Shown here: one piece after another, positions 49,376 through 59,365 of the stretch
Layout of the letters: each line of letters opens with the position of its first letter
Position numbering within the stretch: position 1 is the first letter of the stretch
Assembly (NCBI GenBank): GCA_036936605.1
Contig: JAUPFV010000001.1
Location: 113,592,771-113,656,770, forward strand
Length of the DNA stretch: 64,000 bases
From: Limnanthes douglasii subsp. nivea
Lineage: Eukaryota; Streptophyta; Magnoliopsida; Brassicales; Limnanthaceae
Direction of reading: 5' to 3'
Notes under the pieces: generated by a model
Told to the model about the DNA's origin: nothing
The model's input: the letters and a program-made list of their open reading frames with translations, nothing else
Databases searched by the model: none
Translations under genes and position numbers: made by a program

Positions 49376-50782
49376 TTAACAAAAACAAGCATTACGACTT
49401 TCCCTAGAAGATTGAAGCGCTGTCGGCTTCCTAAAATACACCTCATCTTTTGTTTTGTCATAAATGGTTGCCACATTATCTTCCAATTCGGAAAACCACT
49501 CCGGTTGGACCCAAAGTCCTCGTTTATTTCTGGATTGTTGGCTCTGAGCTAGAGTTGGGTGAGATTGAGCCTTGGCCCTGTTAGGACCCTGTCCGGCTTC
49601 CTTAGCCTTGTATCCGGACTGATTCTGGTTTGGTGCAGCTGGTGCAGATCTCACTTGCCTGTGCACCCTAGTCTTTTTTGTTTCATCTACATTGATTTGC
49701 TTTCTCACATGGTTCAATAAACCGCCCCACGTCATGGCCTTCTTCCTGGTTACCGAATCGGCCAGATTGCCAGGGTTCAAACCCTGTCTTAGAGAAGCTA
49801 TTGCTAATTGCTCAAAGCAATTAGCTAACCCATTCTTTGTGTTCACGAACCAACTTATATATTCTTTCAATGATTCATTTGGATCTTGGGCACAATGGAT
49901 AATAGTGTCTCAATTGCCCTTGACCTCCTTACTTCCAATAAACTGCCTCTGGAAGGCCACCCAAAATGTATCAAAGTTTCTGATGCAACCCTGTGGTAGG
50001 CTATTGTACCATTTCAGAGCACTCCCTATAAAAAACTGAGAGAAGGCTCTACAAAGCAACTTATCATCATCGTCAAAATTCATCATAAAATTTTTAAACT
50101 GCTCCAGATGATTATCTGGATCCTTTCTCCCATCATACTTTTCCATCTTAGTACTGTCAAACCTCTTAGGAAGGTTTCCAGACAATATTTTGGAGAAAAA
50201 TAGAGATTGTCTCCAATTCCGGCCACGATTAAAGACAATATCTTCATTGGGAGTTGCAAAGATACCTGGTTCATTATGGAAAGCGAAAGGATCCATCAAT
50301 AATTAGTCGATGTGCCTCCGGCTATGGCTATGAGGTGACCCTTTACTCAGATCCCTTTTCAACCTTCCATGCCTATCTTTTTTTCTTGAATATTTTTTAA
50401 CCAAATTTTGCTTCTTCTTGGACCTGCCTTTATCACTGTTGGATGACAGGGACTCCTCAATTTCATCATCGTTCAAGGAGCTACTAGAGGATTCTGACTC
50501 CAAGCTCTCTACCGGTTTAGACCGGTGAGACTTCTTTGAGTTGACATGAGTTTTTTTAGCACTCAAGTGAGTCCTTGCTGATGGGTCATGCTCCCTTGGA
50601 TTGTCAGTGTGGTGAATGGCTAACACCTTTGATTTTTCTTTCAAGCCCAACTCCATCTTTTTAGCAGCTCTCCAGGCTTCTATTTCAGCTTTCAACATGT
50701 CTCTTTCTTTGATCCTGTACTCATCGTTTTCTCCCACCACTTTTACCAAAGGTGGTGGCACTACTTGCTTGTTCGGATTCAT
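49376..50782 (-). pseudogene. Element C gag
   Basis: The ATG at 50782 begins MNPNKQVVPPPLVKVVGEND. A coiled-coil/charged part and a Ser/acidic region follow. After a stop near 50300 the capsid (MMDPFAFHNEPGIFATPNED, KMEKYDGRKDPDNHLEQFKN, SALKWYNSLPQG) runs to about 49907. After one more stop it continues as CFEQLAIASLRQGLNPGNL to LWVQPEWFSELEDNVATI. Only a few stops separate it from an intact gag. Confidence 0.87.
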
Positions 50783-50855
50783 CCGAACTGGTTTTTCTTG
50801 TTGGTTTTGGAATGCTGGATTCAGGCACCTTCTCCTCCCATTATGGTCGTCAATT

Positions 50856-51224
50856 TAGTGAGGATTATTTTAGACTGAGGGTAATTTTGTCAGATATTTT
50901 GTGGTATTTTGAGGGTATTAAATGTTTGAGTGTTTTGTAGTGAGAGATTTAAGCTTCCTGGTTGTATTAAATGCTCATTAATGAAAGTGGTTGGGTATTT
51001 ATACCCTTAATTATGGGCCCATGGGCTTTCAGGTCAAACTATGAAATCGGGTCGAGTTCAAAGACCCATTAGTTTATTAAGCAGATTAGCAATTAGCTTA
51101 GTTAAAATGTGTTTAGTGTTTTAATACTTTTGTCATGTCCGGATACTTCAGTGGGTAATTATTGTCCTGATTACCCCTTTCCGGTTTTCACAATGAGTGG
51201 TGGTGAATAATTCCGGACTCATCA
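50856..51224 (-). repeat. Element C 5' LTR (right)
   Basis: 369 bp, followed on the right by the target duplication AAGTC. The primer site adjoins on its left side. Confidence 0.93.
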
Positions 51225-51751
51225 AAGTCAATATTTCTTTGATTGAGGAAAATCCTAAGTTTAAAATCATCCCACTTGTTGTCTTTTCAAAATTCAATGA
51301 CGTTTTGTTGCCTTTAAGAGAGTTATTGCAATTATCATTAAGTGTGACAATATGAGGAGATTCATACCAGTTCTCTAGCAAGAATTCCACCTTTCATTTT
51401 CTATTGTTCCAGCTTATATTAGGCTATGCAACGTCTTTAATTTTGCACAACCTTTTCCAGTTACAGGAGCCATATTTTTTTTAAGGAAGCTTGCAAGGGG
51501 TGGATGGATTTTCAGTAAATGTCATTCATCAGGTTAGCCCAAAGGTTCTTATTGTTCCTGAAGTTGAGCCATAACTTGCAATCAAATGTAGAATGCATAT
51601 CAGATATTTTTCAAATGTTGAGGCCACCTTCTTTGTAAGTTTTACACAAATCCTCCCATTTACACCACTGCATCTTCTTCTCAATAGAGTTAGTTCCCCA
51701 TAAGAACTTGTTTAAGATATTGTTAGTTTTGTTGATAATAGTCTTGGGGAT
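51225..51751 (-). pseudogene. LINE middle part (RT C-terminal region)
   Basis: Minus-strand translation gives PKTIINKTNNILNKFLWGTN, SIEKKMQWCKWEDLCKTYKE, then GGLNI and KLWLNFRNNKNLWANLMN. These are the thumb/linker motifs of plant L1-type LINE RT. The frame joins upstream to 62506 (SCLIP) and downstream to 40869 (LIQKMSIND) once elements D and C are removed. Scattered stops are present. Confidence 0.83.
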
Positions 51752-52117
51752 TGATAAGGGAAGATTAAAGATCTAGGAAAGATGAGGGTGTTTTATTGAT
51801 AACGAAGGTTTCTTAGGAGAAATTGTCAATTATATAAAGAAAAAAACGAATGTAAAGAAAAAAATAGACTTGAGGATATGACCACAATTATGAAATTGTT
51901 AAGCTTGTGGGACCTACTATTTGTACTATAAATAGACCCTCTCTTTTTGGGGAAAAGGTAATTGATCAATGATTAAGAAATTATTATATTGTCTTAATCT
52001 CTCTAGAAATACGTCTTTCTCTCTCTAAAATATTGTTTAAGTGGTCTGAATAATACTTTGTCCCTCAAAATATAGTTTTATATATAAAACCTCATCCAAA
52101 GATTTCTGGAGCGATCA
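51752..52117 (+). repeat. Element D 5' LTR
   Basis: 366 bp with a TATA box (ACTATAAATAGACC) at about 51929. It is the partner of 62156-62500. Confidence 0.93.
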
Positions 52118-52118
52118 G

Positions 52119-52136
52119 TGGCGCCGTCTGTGGGAA
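52119..52136 (+). other. Element D primer-binding site
   Basis: TGGCGCCGTCTGTGGGAA lies one base after the LTR end. It is a familiar plant Ty3 primer-site form and clearly different from the TGGCGACCAC type of elements A-C. The tRNA was not identified here. Confidence 0.75.
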
Positions 52137-52212
52137 CGATTTGGTACCAGTAATCATCTTCCAAAACCAATCTAAAATAAATACACCATAAAAAATCAGA
52201 GGAGAGTAAAAC

Positions 52213-53391
52213 ATGAGTAACAATTTGGAAATTGGAAAAGAATTCGAGGAGGTATCAGCGCAAAATAATATAGAAATTGATCAACAGCATGATGATCAGC
52301 ACACTGGTGAAATTTTGGAAGAGTCCATATTGGTGGCTCGTAGAAATGAATTGCTGGAAGAAATTGAAAAGTTAAATTCTGAAAGAGATGCATCGATCGT
52401 TGCAAGGAAAATTCGATCTGAAATCCGAAGAGAAAATGAGACAGAAAAAGATGAGCATGATCACTATCATCGAGTTAGTAAGAAGGACATGTATCAAAGG
52501 CACCATCGTAATTCTCCGAGGAAGAATTTGAAGCCAAAGAGCAAGTATGAATCATTTGAGTCAAGTGATTATTCAGTTTATGATTCTAGTGAATCTTCTT
52601 CGGAAAGGGAGTATCATAGAAAAAAGATTCTAGAAAGAAATATCCGAAGAAGTATAGGAAGGAGCATCGATCAAGTCATCGTACTAATGAGTTGAAAGGG
52701 AAGGATCATATTTCTGAGGAGTATGTTAAGAAAGACAATGTGAATGTATAGAACCTGTAAGTCAAAATTTTGAATATCGTGTAAGTAACCAGTACACGTT
52801 GCCTTCCGAGGATGGTCTGTATGCGATGGCTCATGAGGGACCAAGGACTAATGTTTACAGAGCGGGTCATAACTGGAGGTCTTCTCATTTGTTTGCAGAA
52901 ATACTCTCTGGCAACCTTCCGAAGTACTTCGATATTTCTAAGTTGGACAAATTTGATGGGACTCAAGATGCAGATAGTCATATTGAACAATTTAAAGTTT
53001 TCATGATTAATTTTGATGACGATGATAAGTTGTTGTGTAGGGATTTTTCTCAGAATTTTAAAGGGGTTGCTTCAAAGTGGTATAATAGATTGCCGCAGGG
53101 TTATATTAAGAATTTTGATATGATTTTGAATATGTTCCGTCAGCATTTTGTGAGGAGTAAAAAATTTCGTGCTAATGTAGATACTATAATTGCAGACAGA
53201 AGGTTGGGAAAAGTCTTAAAAATTATACCAGCTGTTTTGTTAAAGCAAATACTGATAGAACTATTCGACCCACCAGTTATTCGACGGTCTGATAGAACTA
53301 TTGTGGGTTTCACAGGATCAACTGTTGAAGGACTGGGTGAATTTGAAACTGTAGTGGAATTAGGCCAATGACCTTTCAGAAAAGAGGTCAA
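52213..53391 (+). pseudogene. Element D gag with deletion into protease
   Basis: The ATG at 52213 opens a 160-codon N-terminal part (MSNNLEIGKEFEEV, coiled coil, Ser/acidic region). After a frameshift near 52690, 52799-53371 encodes the capsid (LFAEILSGNLPKYFDISKLD, KLLCRDFSQNFKGVASKWYN). At about 53218 the frame jumps from the capsid directly into the protease C-terminal part (PPVIRRSDRTIVGFTGS). The zinc knuckle and the catalytic DTG are therefore deleted. This copy cannot make its own protease. Confidence 0.85.
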
Positions 53392-54739
53392 AATCTTATT
53401 CATCGTCGTAGATGCACCAACTTCAACGCCATTTTCAGAAGGTCACAGCTGTCGAAAATGCACGTTGTTACTTCCACGGTACATCAATGTCTAATGTATA
53501 TCGTGGGGAATAATGTAGGATTAATTAGAAGCAGCCAAAAAATGGCTAGAGAATGCTATCGAATTGCTTTGTCTTCCAAGAAAATTCGAGAGAATGAGTC
53601 AAGTAAAGCATAACAGCTAGTGAGTACTTCCTCCAAGCCAAACCCTTTTGATGATCCAAGGGAGTCCTCCAGTTTTTCGGTTCTTGATGAAGCCTACGAA
53701 GATCATACATTCCAGGTGGAAAAGTTTTAAAAATTGAGACAAAGTTGTAACCAGATTTAAAGCAAGGATTGATTGAATTTTTATCGTCAAAGTTAGATTT
53801 ATTCGCTTGGTGTTCAGAAGATGTAACAAGTGTTCCTTCAGAAATTATTTGTCAGAAGCTGTCAGTTAAGAATAATGTGAGACCAATAATTTTTAAAAAA
53901 AGACCTTCCTCCCATGAGAAATCTGAGGTGATAATTACGGAGGTAAAGCGTTTAACCAAAGTTGGACATATACGAGAGTCTCGTTATCCGTAGTGGGCTA
54001 CAAATCCAGTTTTGGTTAAAAATAAAAATGGTAAATGGAAAATGTGCATAAACTTTACAGACTTGAATATATCTTCCTCAAAATATCATTTCCCGATCCC
54101 ACAGATTGATCAGTTGGTGGATTTAACGTCTGGAAACCGACTACTTTCTTTTATAGATGCTTATGCGGGGTATAATCAGATTATGATGTATCCGCGGGAT
54201 GAGGAAAGTACTTCATTTATTACTTTAAGAGGTTTATATTATTATACAATGATGTCATTTGGTTTTAAAAATGCAGTGGCAACTTATCAGCGTCTAGTGA
54301 TTAAGGCCTTCGAATCACAAATCAGGAGAAACATGGAAGTATATATTGATGATATGCTAGATAAGAGTTCGAAGGATGGGAATCATTTTGGTGATTTCGA
54401 GGAAACCTTTGCTAATTTGAAAAATAAATTTAAAAGTAAACCCGGAAAAGTGTACATTTGGAGTCCATTCAGGAAACTTCCTCGGGTACATAGTCAATGA
54501 AAAAAGGATTGAAGCAGACTCAGTACAACTGAAGACTCTTACATCTATGACTCCTCCTCGTAATATTAAGGAAGATATTAACGGGAAAAGTGGAAGCTTT
54601 AAATAGATTTATATCACGCTCATCGGATAAATGTGCTCATTTTTTCCAAGTGTTAAGACATGCAAATTGTTTTAACTCGACTACAGAATGTTCAGAAGCT
54701 TTTCACTAGATTAAAGAGTATCTTTCTTCCCCAGAAATT
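53392..54739 (+). pseudogene. Element D reverse transcriptase (first part), catalytic YIDD intact
   Basis: 53769-53993 (DLFAWCSEDVTSVPSEIICQ) and 54012-54500 form the RT, with a stop where the family has YPLW. The blocks are CINFTDLN, LLSFIDAYAGYNQIMMYP and NMEVYIDDMLDKS, with both Asp present. After 54500 the frame shifts. The coding region is cut at 54740 by the TRIM array and resumes at 56648. Confidence 0.85.
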
Positions 54740-56647
54740 TGTTAGGGTGGCGACCAAAGTCCCACATCCCACATCGGTTAAACATGGGAAAGATTAGTGG
54801 TATATAAGTAAGAACGTACCTCAAGTAGTATGAGGCCTTTTGGTAGTGGACCAAATGCAAAGCCGTGAGGACCTTCGGGTGCCAAAGCGGACAATATCAT
54901 ACTAGTGTTGAGATCGTGTTGTTCTTACTTATATACGGAGGCGGAGTATGCGGACCGAACCCCCATATTCCCAACACGTGGTATCAGAGCGCCAGGCCCA
55001 AACGGAACGCGATGGTGGTGGTGACCTTCTCGAAGATCGAACATGACTAAGTTAGATGCCATGCTCAATGTGATCTGTTCTAGAGATCCTAGTTCAGAGT
55101 GTCAGTGGCTCATCAAGCGATGGTACTTGATTGGAGTGGGGAGTGGCGCTAAGGAACAAGACAGAGTGGTCTAATAGGAGGTGAACAGTAACATCTGTAG
55201 TACCTCTATGGTCAGGTAGTCTCCAACCTGATTAGAGTGGGCGGATGAAAGTCAATTGAGAGGAGGCTAAGTGGTACTTTGTTCGAGAGGAGGATTTGTT
55301 AGGGTGGCGACCAAAGTCCCACATCCCACATCGGTTAAACATGGGAAAGATCAGTGGTATATAAGTAAGAACGTACCTCAAGTAGTATGAGGCCTTTTGG
55401 TAGTGGACCAAATGCAAAGCCGTGAGGACCTTCGGGTGCCAAAGCGGACAATATCATACTAGTGTTGAGATCGTGTTGTTCTTACTTATATACGGAGGCG
55501 GAGTATGCGGACCGAACCCCCATATTCCCAACACGTGGTATCAGAGCGCCAGGCCCAAACGGAACGCGATGGTGGTGGTGACCTTCTCGAAGATCGAACA
55601 TGACTAAGTTAGACGCCATGCTCAATGTGATCTGTTCTAGAGATCCTAGTTCAGAGTGTCAGTGGCTCATCAAGCGATGGTACTTGATTGGAGTGGGGAG
55701 TGGCGCTAAGGAACAAGACAGAGTGGTCTAATAGGATGTGAACAGTAACATCTGTAGTACCTCTATGGTCAGGTAGTCTCCAACCTGATTAGAGTGGGCG
55801 GATGAAAGTCAATTGAGAGGAGGCTAAGTGGTACTTTGTTCGAGAGGAGGATTTGTTAGGGTGGCGACCAAAGTCCCACATCCCACATCGGTTAAACATG
55901 GGAAAGATCAGTGGTATATAAGTAAGAACGTACCTCAAGTAGTATGAGGCCTTTTGGTAGTGGACCAAATGCAAAGCCGTGAGGACCTTCGGGTGCCAAA
56001 GCGGACAATATCATACTAGTGTTGAGATCGTGTTGTTCTTACTTATATACGGAGGCGGAGTATGCGGACCGAACCCCCATATTCCCAACACGTGGTATCA
56101 GAGCGCCAGGCCCAAACGGAACGCGATGGTGGTGGTGACCTTCTCGAAGATCGAACATGACTAAGTTAGACGCCATGCTCAATGTGATCTGTTCTAGAGA
56201 TCCTAGTTCAGAGTGTCAGTGGCTCATCAAGCGATGGTACTTGATTGGAGTGGGGAGTGGCGCTAAGGAACAAGACAGAGTGGTCTAATAGGATGTGAAC
56301 AGTAACATCTGTAGTACCTCTATGGTCAGGTAGTCTCCAACCTGATTAGAGTGGGCGGATGAAAGTCAATTGAGAGGAGGCTAAGTGGTACTTTGTTCGA
56401 GAGGAGGATTTGTTAGGGTGGCGACCAAAGTCCCACATCCCACATCGGTTAAACATGGGAAAGATCAGTGGTATATAAGTAAGAACGTACCTCAAGTAGT
56501 ATGAGGCCTTTTGGTAGTGGACCAAATGCAAAGCCGTGAGGACCTTCGGGTGCCAAAGCGGACAATATCATACTAGTGTTGAGATCGTGTTGTTCTTACT
56601 TATATACGGAGGCGGAGTATGCGGACCGAACCCCCATATTCCCAACA
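54740..56647 (+). mobile_element. TRIM array: four LTRs and three internal segments inserted in element D
   Basis: The LTRs (237 bp, TGTTAGGG...CCCAACA) lie at 54740-54976, 55297-55533, 55854-56090 and 56411-56647. They alternate with three 320-bp internal segments, an exact 557-bp period. Each internal segment starts with CG then TGGTATCAGAGC, the classical initiator-tRNA-Met primer site, and ends with a purine-rich GAGAGGAGGATT. No coding capacity is seen. One target duplication, AAATT, brackets the whole array (54735-54739 and 56648-56652). The units differ at only a few positions. This is a terminal-repeat retrotransposon in miniature in tandem form. Confidence 0.94.
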
Positions 56648-57679
56648 AAATTTTCACTAAACCTTTGTGAGGAGAGAGATTGTTTGTTTACTTAACTGTT
56701 TCAGATTATGCCATAAGTGTTGTGTTAATTCGAGAGGAGGAAAATGTCCCAAGACCAGTTTATTACATTAGTAAGAGCTTATTGGATGCAGATAAATGAT
56801 ATTTGAAGTTAGAAAAGTTGGCTCTTGCGTTAGTAATTGTTGCTTGAAAAATGCGGCCATATTTCCAGGCTCATTCTATTACAATTCGAACTTCTTTTCT
56901 ACTAAAAAATATGCTTCAGAGACCAGATATTTCGCGGAGAATGACAAAATGGTCAGTTGAATTGGGAGATCTTGATATCAAATTTGGACTAAGAAATGCG
57001 ATTAAAGCTCAAGCTCTAGCATATTTTTTAGTGGAGTTTCATTCTAATCGATCGGATATGGATGTGTACAAGGATAATTTCGAGGATGAATGGATAAGTC
57101 AAACTGATGGAGGGTCGATACATCTGGAAATGGAGCTGGGATTCAGTTGATTTCGCCTGAAGGAGTATTAATGTTTCAAGCCCTTCAGTTTGGATTTAAA
57201 GCAACAAATAATGAAGCATAACATTAAAAAACTTTAGCTAGGTTAAGGCTTGCGCAAAGTTTTGGGGATTAAAAATTTAAATTAATTAACAATTCAAAAC
57301 TACTCATTAATCATGCATCTGGACAATCCGAGGCTCGGAAGGATCATTTGGTAAAATACTTGAAATAATTAAAAGATTTATCTCTAAGTTTCGAGAAGAT
57401 AAGTTATGCACATGTTTGAACGGAGGAAAATTTAGTGGCAGATTCTTTGGTACCTATTTTATATTCTGAGAAATACCCATGTATTATTACATTGGAAAAT
57501 CCATCAATTAGTAAAAATTTGGAGCAGATAGTCGGGATCATCAATGAAGATAGCCAATTGACAACTTATTATTTAAAAGAGTACACTTTAAATCTCATGG
57601 GTACAGTTTTTTTGGGGGTGTACTGTATAAAAAATATTTTAGTAGACCTTTGCTTCGGTGTTTAGGATAAAACGAGTCA
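56648..57679 (+). pseudogene. Element D RT end and RNase H region
   Basis: Downstream of the TRIM array the frame continues with the connection domain (VSDYAISVVLI, RPVYYISKSLLDAD). A clean stretch at 56851-57150 (MRPYFQAHSITIRTSF, RMTKWSVELGDLDIKFGLRN) leads into RNase H (WISQTDGGS). The rest is badly frameshifted, with LVADSLVPILYSEKYP at about 57432. Confidence 0.78.
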
Positions 57680-58728
57680 CAAATGATATTATCAGAATTT
57701 CATGATAGGGAAGGATCTGCACACTGCGAGTATAAATCATTGATTAGAAGAGTATTTATGGCAGGGTATTATTGGCCCACGGTATCATCTGATGCAAAGG
57801 ATTTGGTTAAAAAATGTGATACATGTCAAAGATATGCGAACATATTTCAAAAGCCAAGAATTCCCCTTGAAATCATATCATATGCCTTGATATTTAACCG
57901 ATGGGGTATTGACCTGGTGGGTCCTCTTCTAATGGCTTCCGGGGGGCGACATACAATAATAGCGGTAGTGGATTATTTTTATAAATGGGTAGAAGCAGAG
58001 CCACTAGCAGGAACAAAGGCCAAAGATGTGATCAACTTCATTACCTCAAATATTTGTTGCCATTTTAGGGTCCTAATGAAAATCACTACAGATAATGGGC
58101 CTTAGTTTGACAACAAATATTTAAAGAGCTTTTGTAATTCAAGGGGGATACAACAGTGTTTCTCAACTCATTTTCATCCACAAGAGAATGGGCAAGTAGA
58201 AGTTACTAATCGAACAATTCTTGATGGATTGAAGAAAAATTTGGATGGAAAAGCCGGGAAGTGGCCTCATTATCTACAAGAAGTTCTTTGGGCATATCGA
58301 CAACTCCTCGAAAAACAACATCGGAGCATCCATTTGCATTAGTTTATGGGATGGGCGTTATAGTGCCATCCGGCAGTCTTTCCATCCTACAGTGTTATGA
58401 CATATTCCGAGGATCCTAATGATATAGGCAACGCGGTTGAGCTTGATTTGATTGAAGAGAAAAGAAGGCGAGCACAAGTTAAAGCGTTACACTATCAAAC
58501 ATTGCATCCAAAGTAAAACAAAGAGAATTTAAAGTGGGAGATAAAATATTGGAAAGTTTTTCTTCACACCAAAGAGAAACCTCTTAGGAAGTTAGGTCCT
58601 AACTGGGAAGGCCCTTTTGAAGTAACTAAGAAAGTGAAGCTTGGAATATATAGAATTAAGGACAAAGAATAAAGAAATCTCAAACATCCTTGGAATATAT
58701 AGAGCATCTTAAATTGTAGTTGGAGTAA
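57680..58728 (+). pseudogene. Element D integrase
   Basis: A clean frame at 57683-58105 has the zinc-binding HHCC module (GSAHCEYKSLIRRVFMAGYY, then KKCDTCQRYANIF) and the core GIDLVGPLLMASGG and TTDNGP. One stop later come NGQVEVTNRTILDGLKKNL and LQEVLWAYR, then frameshifts. The C-terminus (NPWNIEHLKL-type) ends at the stop 58726-58728. All three catalytic residues are present. Confidence 0.84.
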
Positions 58729-59365
58729 ATGTAAAAATGTATATATTTTCTTTTTTTCTTTATTTTTGTGTAAAACATCGGTGGCATGCTCTTTCCTACC
58801 CTGATAGGCACAAAAAGGTTATAATGAGGTGATATTTTAAGTTGATATATATATATATATATGTGAGTTTTTTGCTTTAAAATTTTAATAATTGGACCCT
58901 AAAGGTCTTCCAACGAAAGTAGGTCTACAACGATTATATGTCCGACGAAAGTTGGTCTACAATGATTATATGTCCGAGGAAAGTTGGTCTAAATGATTAT
59001 ATGTCTGAAGAAAGTTGGTCTACGACGATTATATATTCGACGAAAGTTCATCTATGACGATTATATGTCCAATGAAAGTTGGTCTACAACGATTATATGT
59101 CCAACGGAAGTTGGTCCATACCTATTATATTCCAAACAAAAGTTGGTCTAAAATTATTAAAGATGGCTCGAATTATTCGAGGGAATAAGCAAAAAAGATA
59201 AAACATTATGAAAATTTAGAAGCTTGTCTTACAAAATTTCCTCGAAGTTTTCTGGAGGACTTTTCTTACAAAATTGCCTCGAAATTTATGAGGACTTTCA
59301 ACAAAAATGCCTCAAGTTTAAGAGGACTATTACAAAATGCTTTTTTAACTAGAACAACTATTTTG
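58729..59365 (+). repeat. Element D 3' UTR: conserved motif and 32-33 bp tandem repeats
   Basis: The shared post-integrase motif lies at 58782-58831 (GGCATGCTCTTTCCTACCCT, then AAAGGTTATAATGAGGTG). A (TA)n tract lies near 58843. From about 58910 to 59160 a 30-33 bp unit (CGAAAGTTGGTCTACAACGA + TTATATGTC) repeats about eight times with mutations. An unrelated repeat fills the same position in element A. Confidence 0.82.

Larger units (their letters stand above)
40875..51224 (-). mobile_element. Element C: Tat-type Ty3/gypsy retrotransposon inserted in the LINE
   Basis: The LTRs are 40875-41251 and 50856-51224. In element orientation they start TGATGAGTCCGG and end CCTCACCA/CCTCACTA. The target duplication AAGTC is perfect (40870-40874 and 51225-51229). 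The primer site next to the right LTR reads AATTGACGACCATAATGGGA, a mutated form of the element B site. The polypurine tract GGGGCTAC abuts the left LTR. The LTRs differ mainly by a 9-10 bp indel and scattered changes, so C is younger than A and B. Gag-pol lies on the minus strand and the antisense gene on the plus strand. Confidence 0.95.

Noticed and set aside
52196..52405. Minus-strand ORF at the start of element D gag
   Set aside because: It overlaps the gag N-terminal frame, which has the expected start, coiled coil and position after the primer site.
54979..54990. TGGTATCAGAGC as part of a tRNA gene
   Set aside because: It is a primer-binding site directly after an LTR; no cloverleaf sequence surrounds it.
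54865..56164. Three identical 61-residue plus-strand frames and three identical minus-strand frames, looking like a repeated gene family
   Set aside because: They fall across the TRIM LTRs and internal segments at the 557-bp period and start from GTG or similar codons. They are by-products of the non-coding TRIM repeat.
54740..56647. Regular direct repeats resembling a CRISPR or satellite array
   Set aside because: The repeats are 237-bp LTRs with TG...CA ends, a tRNA primer site and one flanking target duplication, so this is a retrotransposon array in a plant genome.
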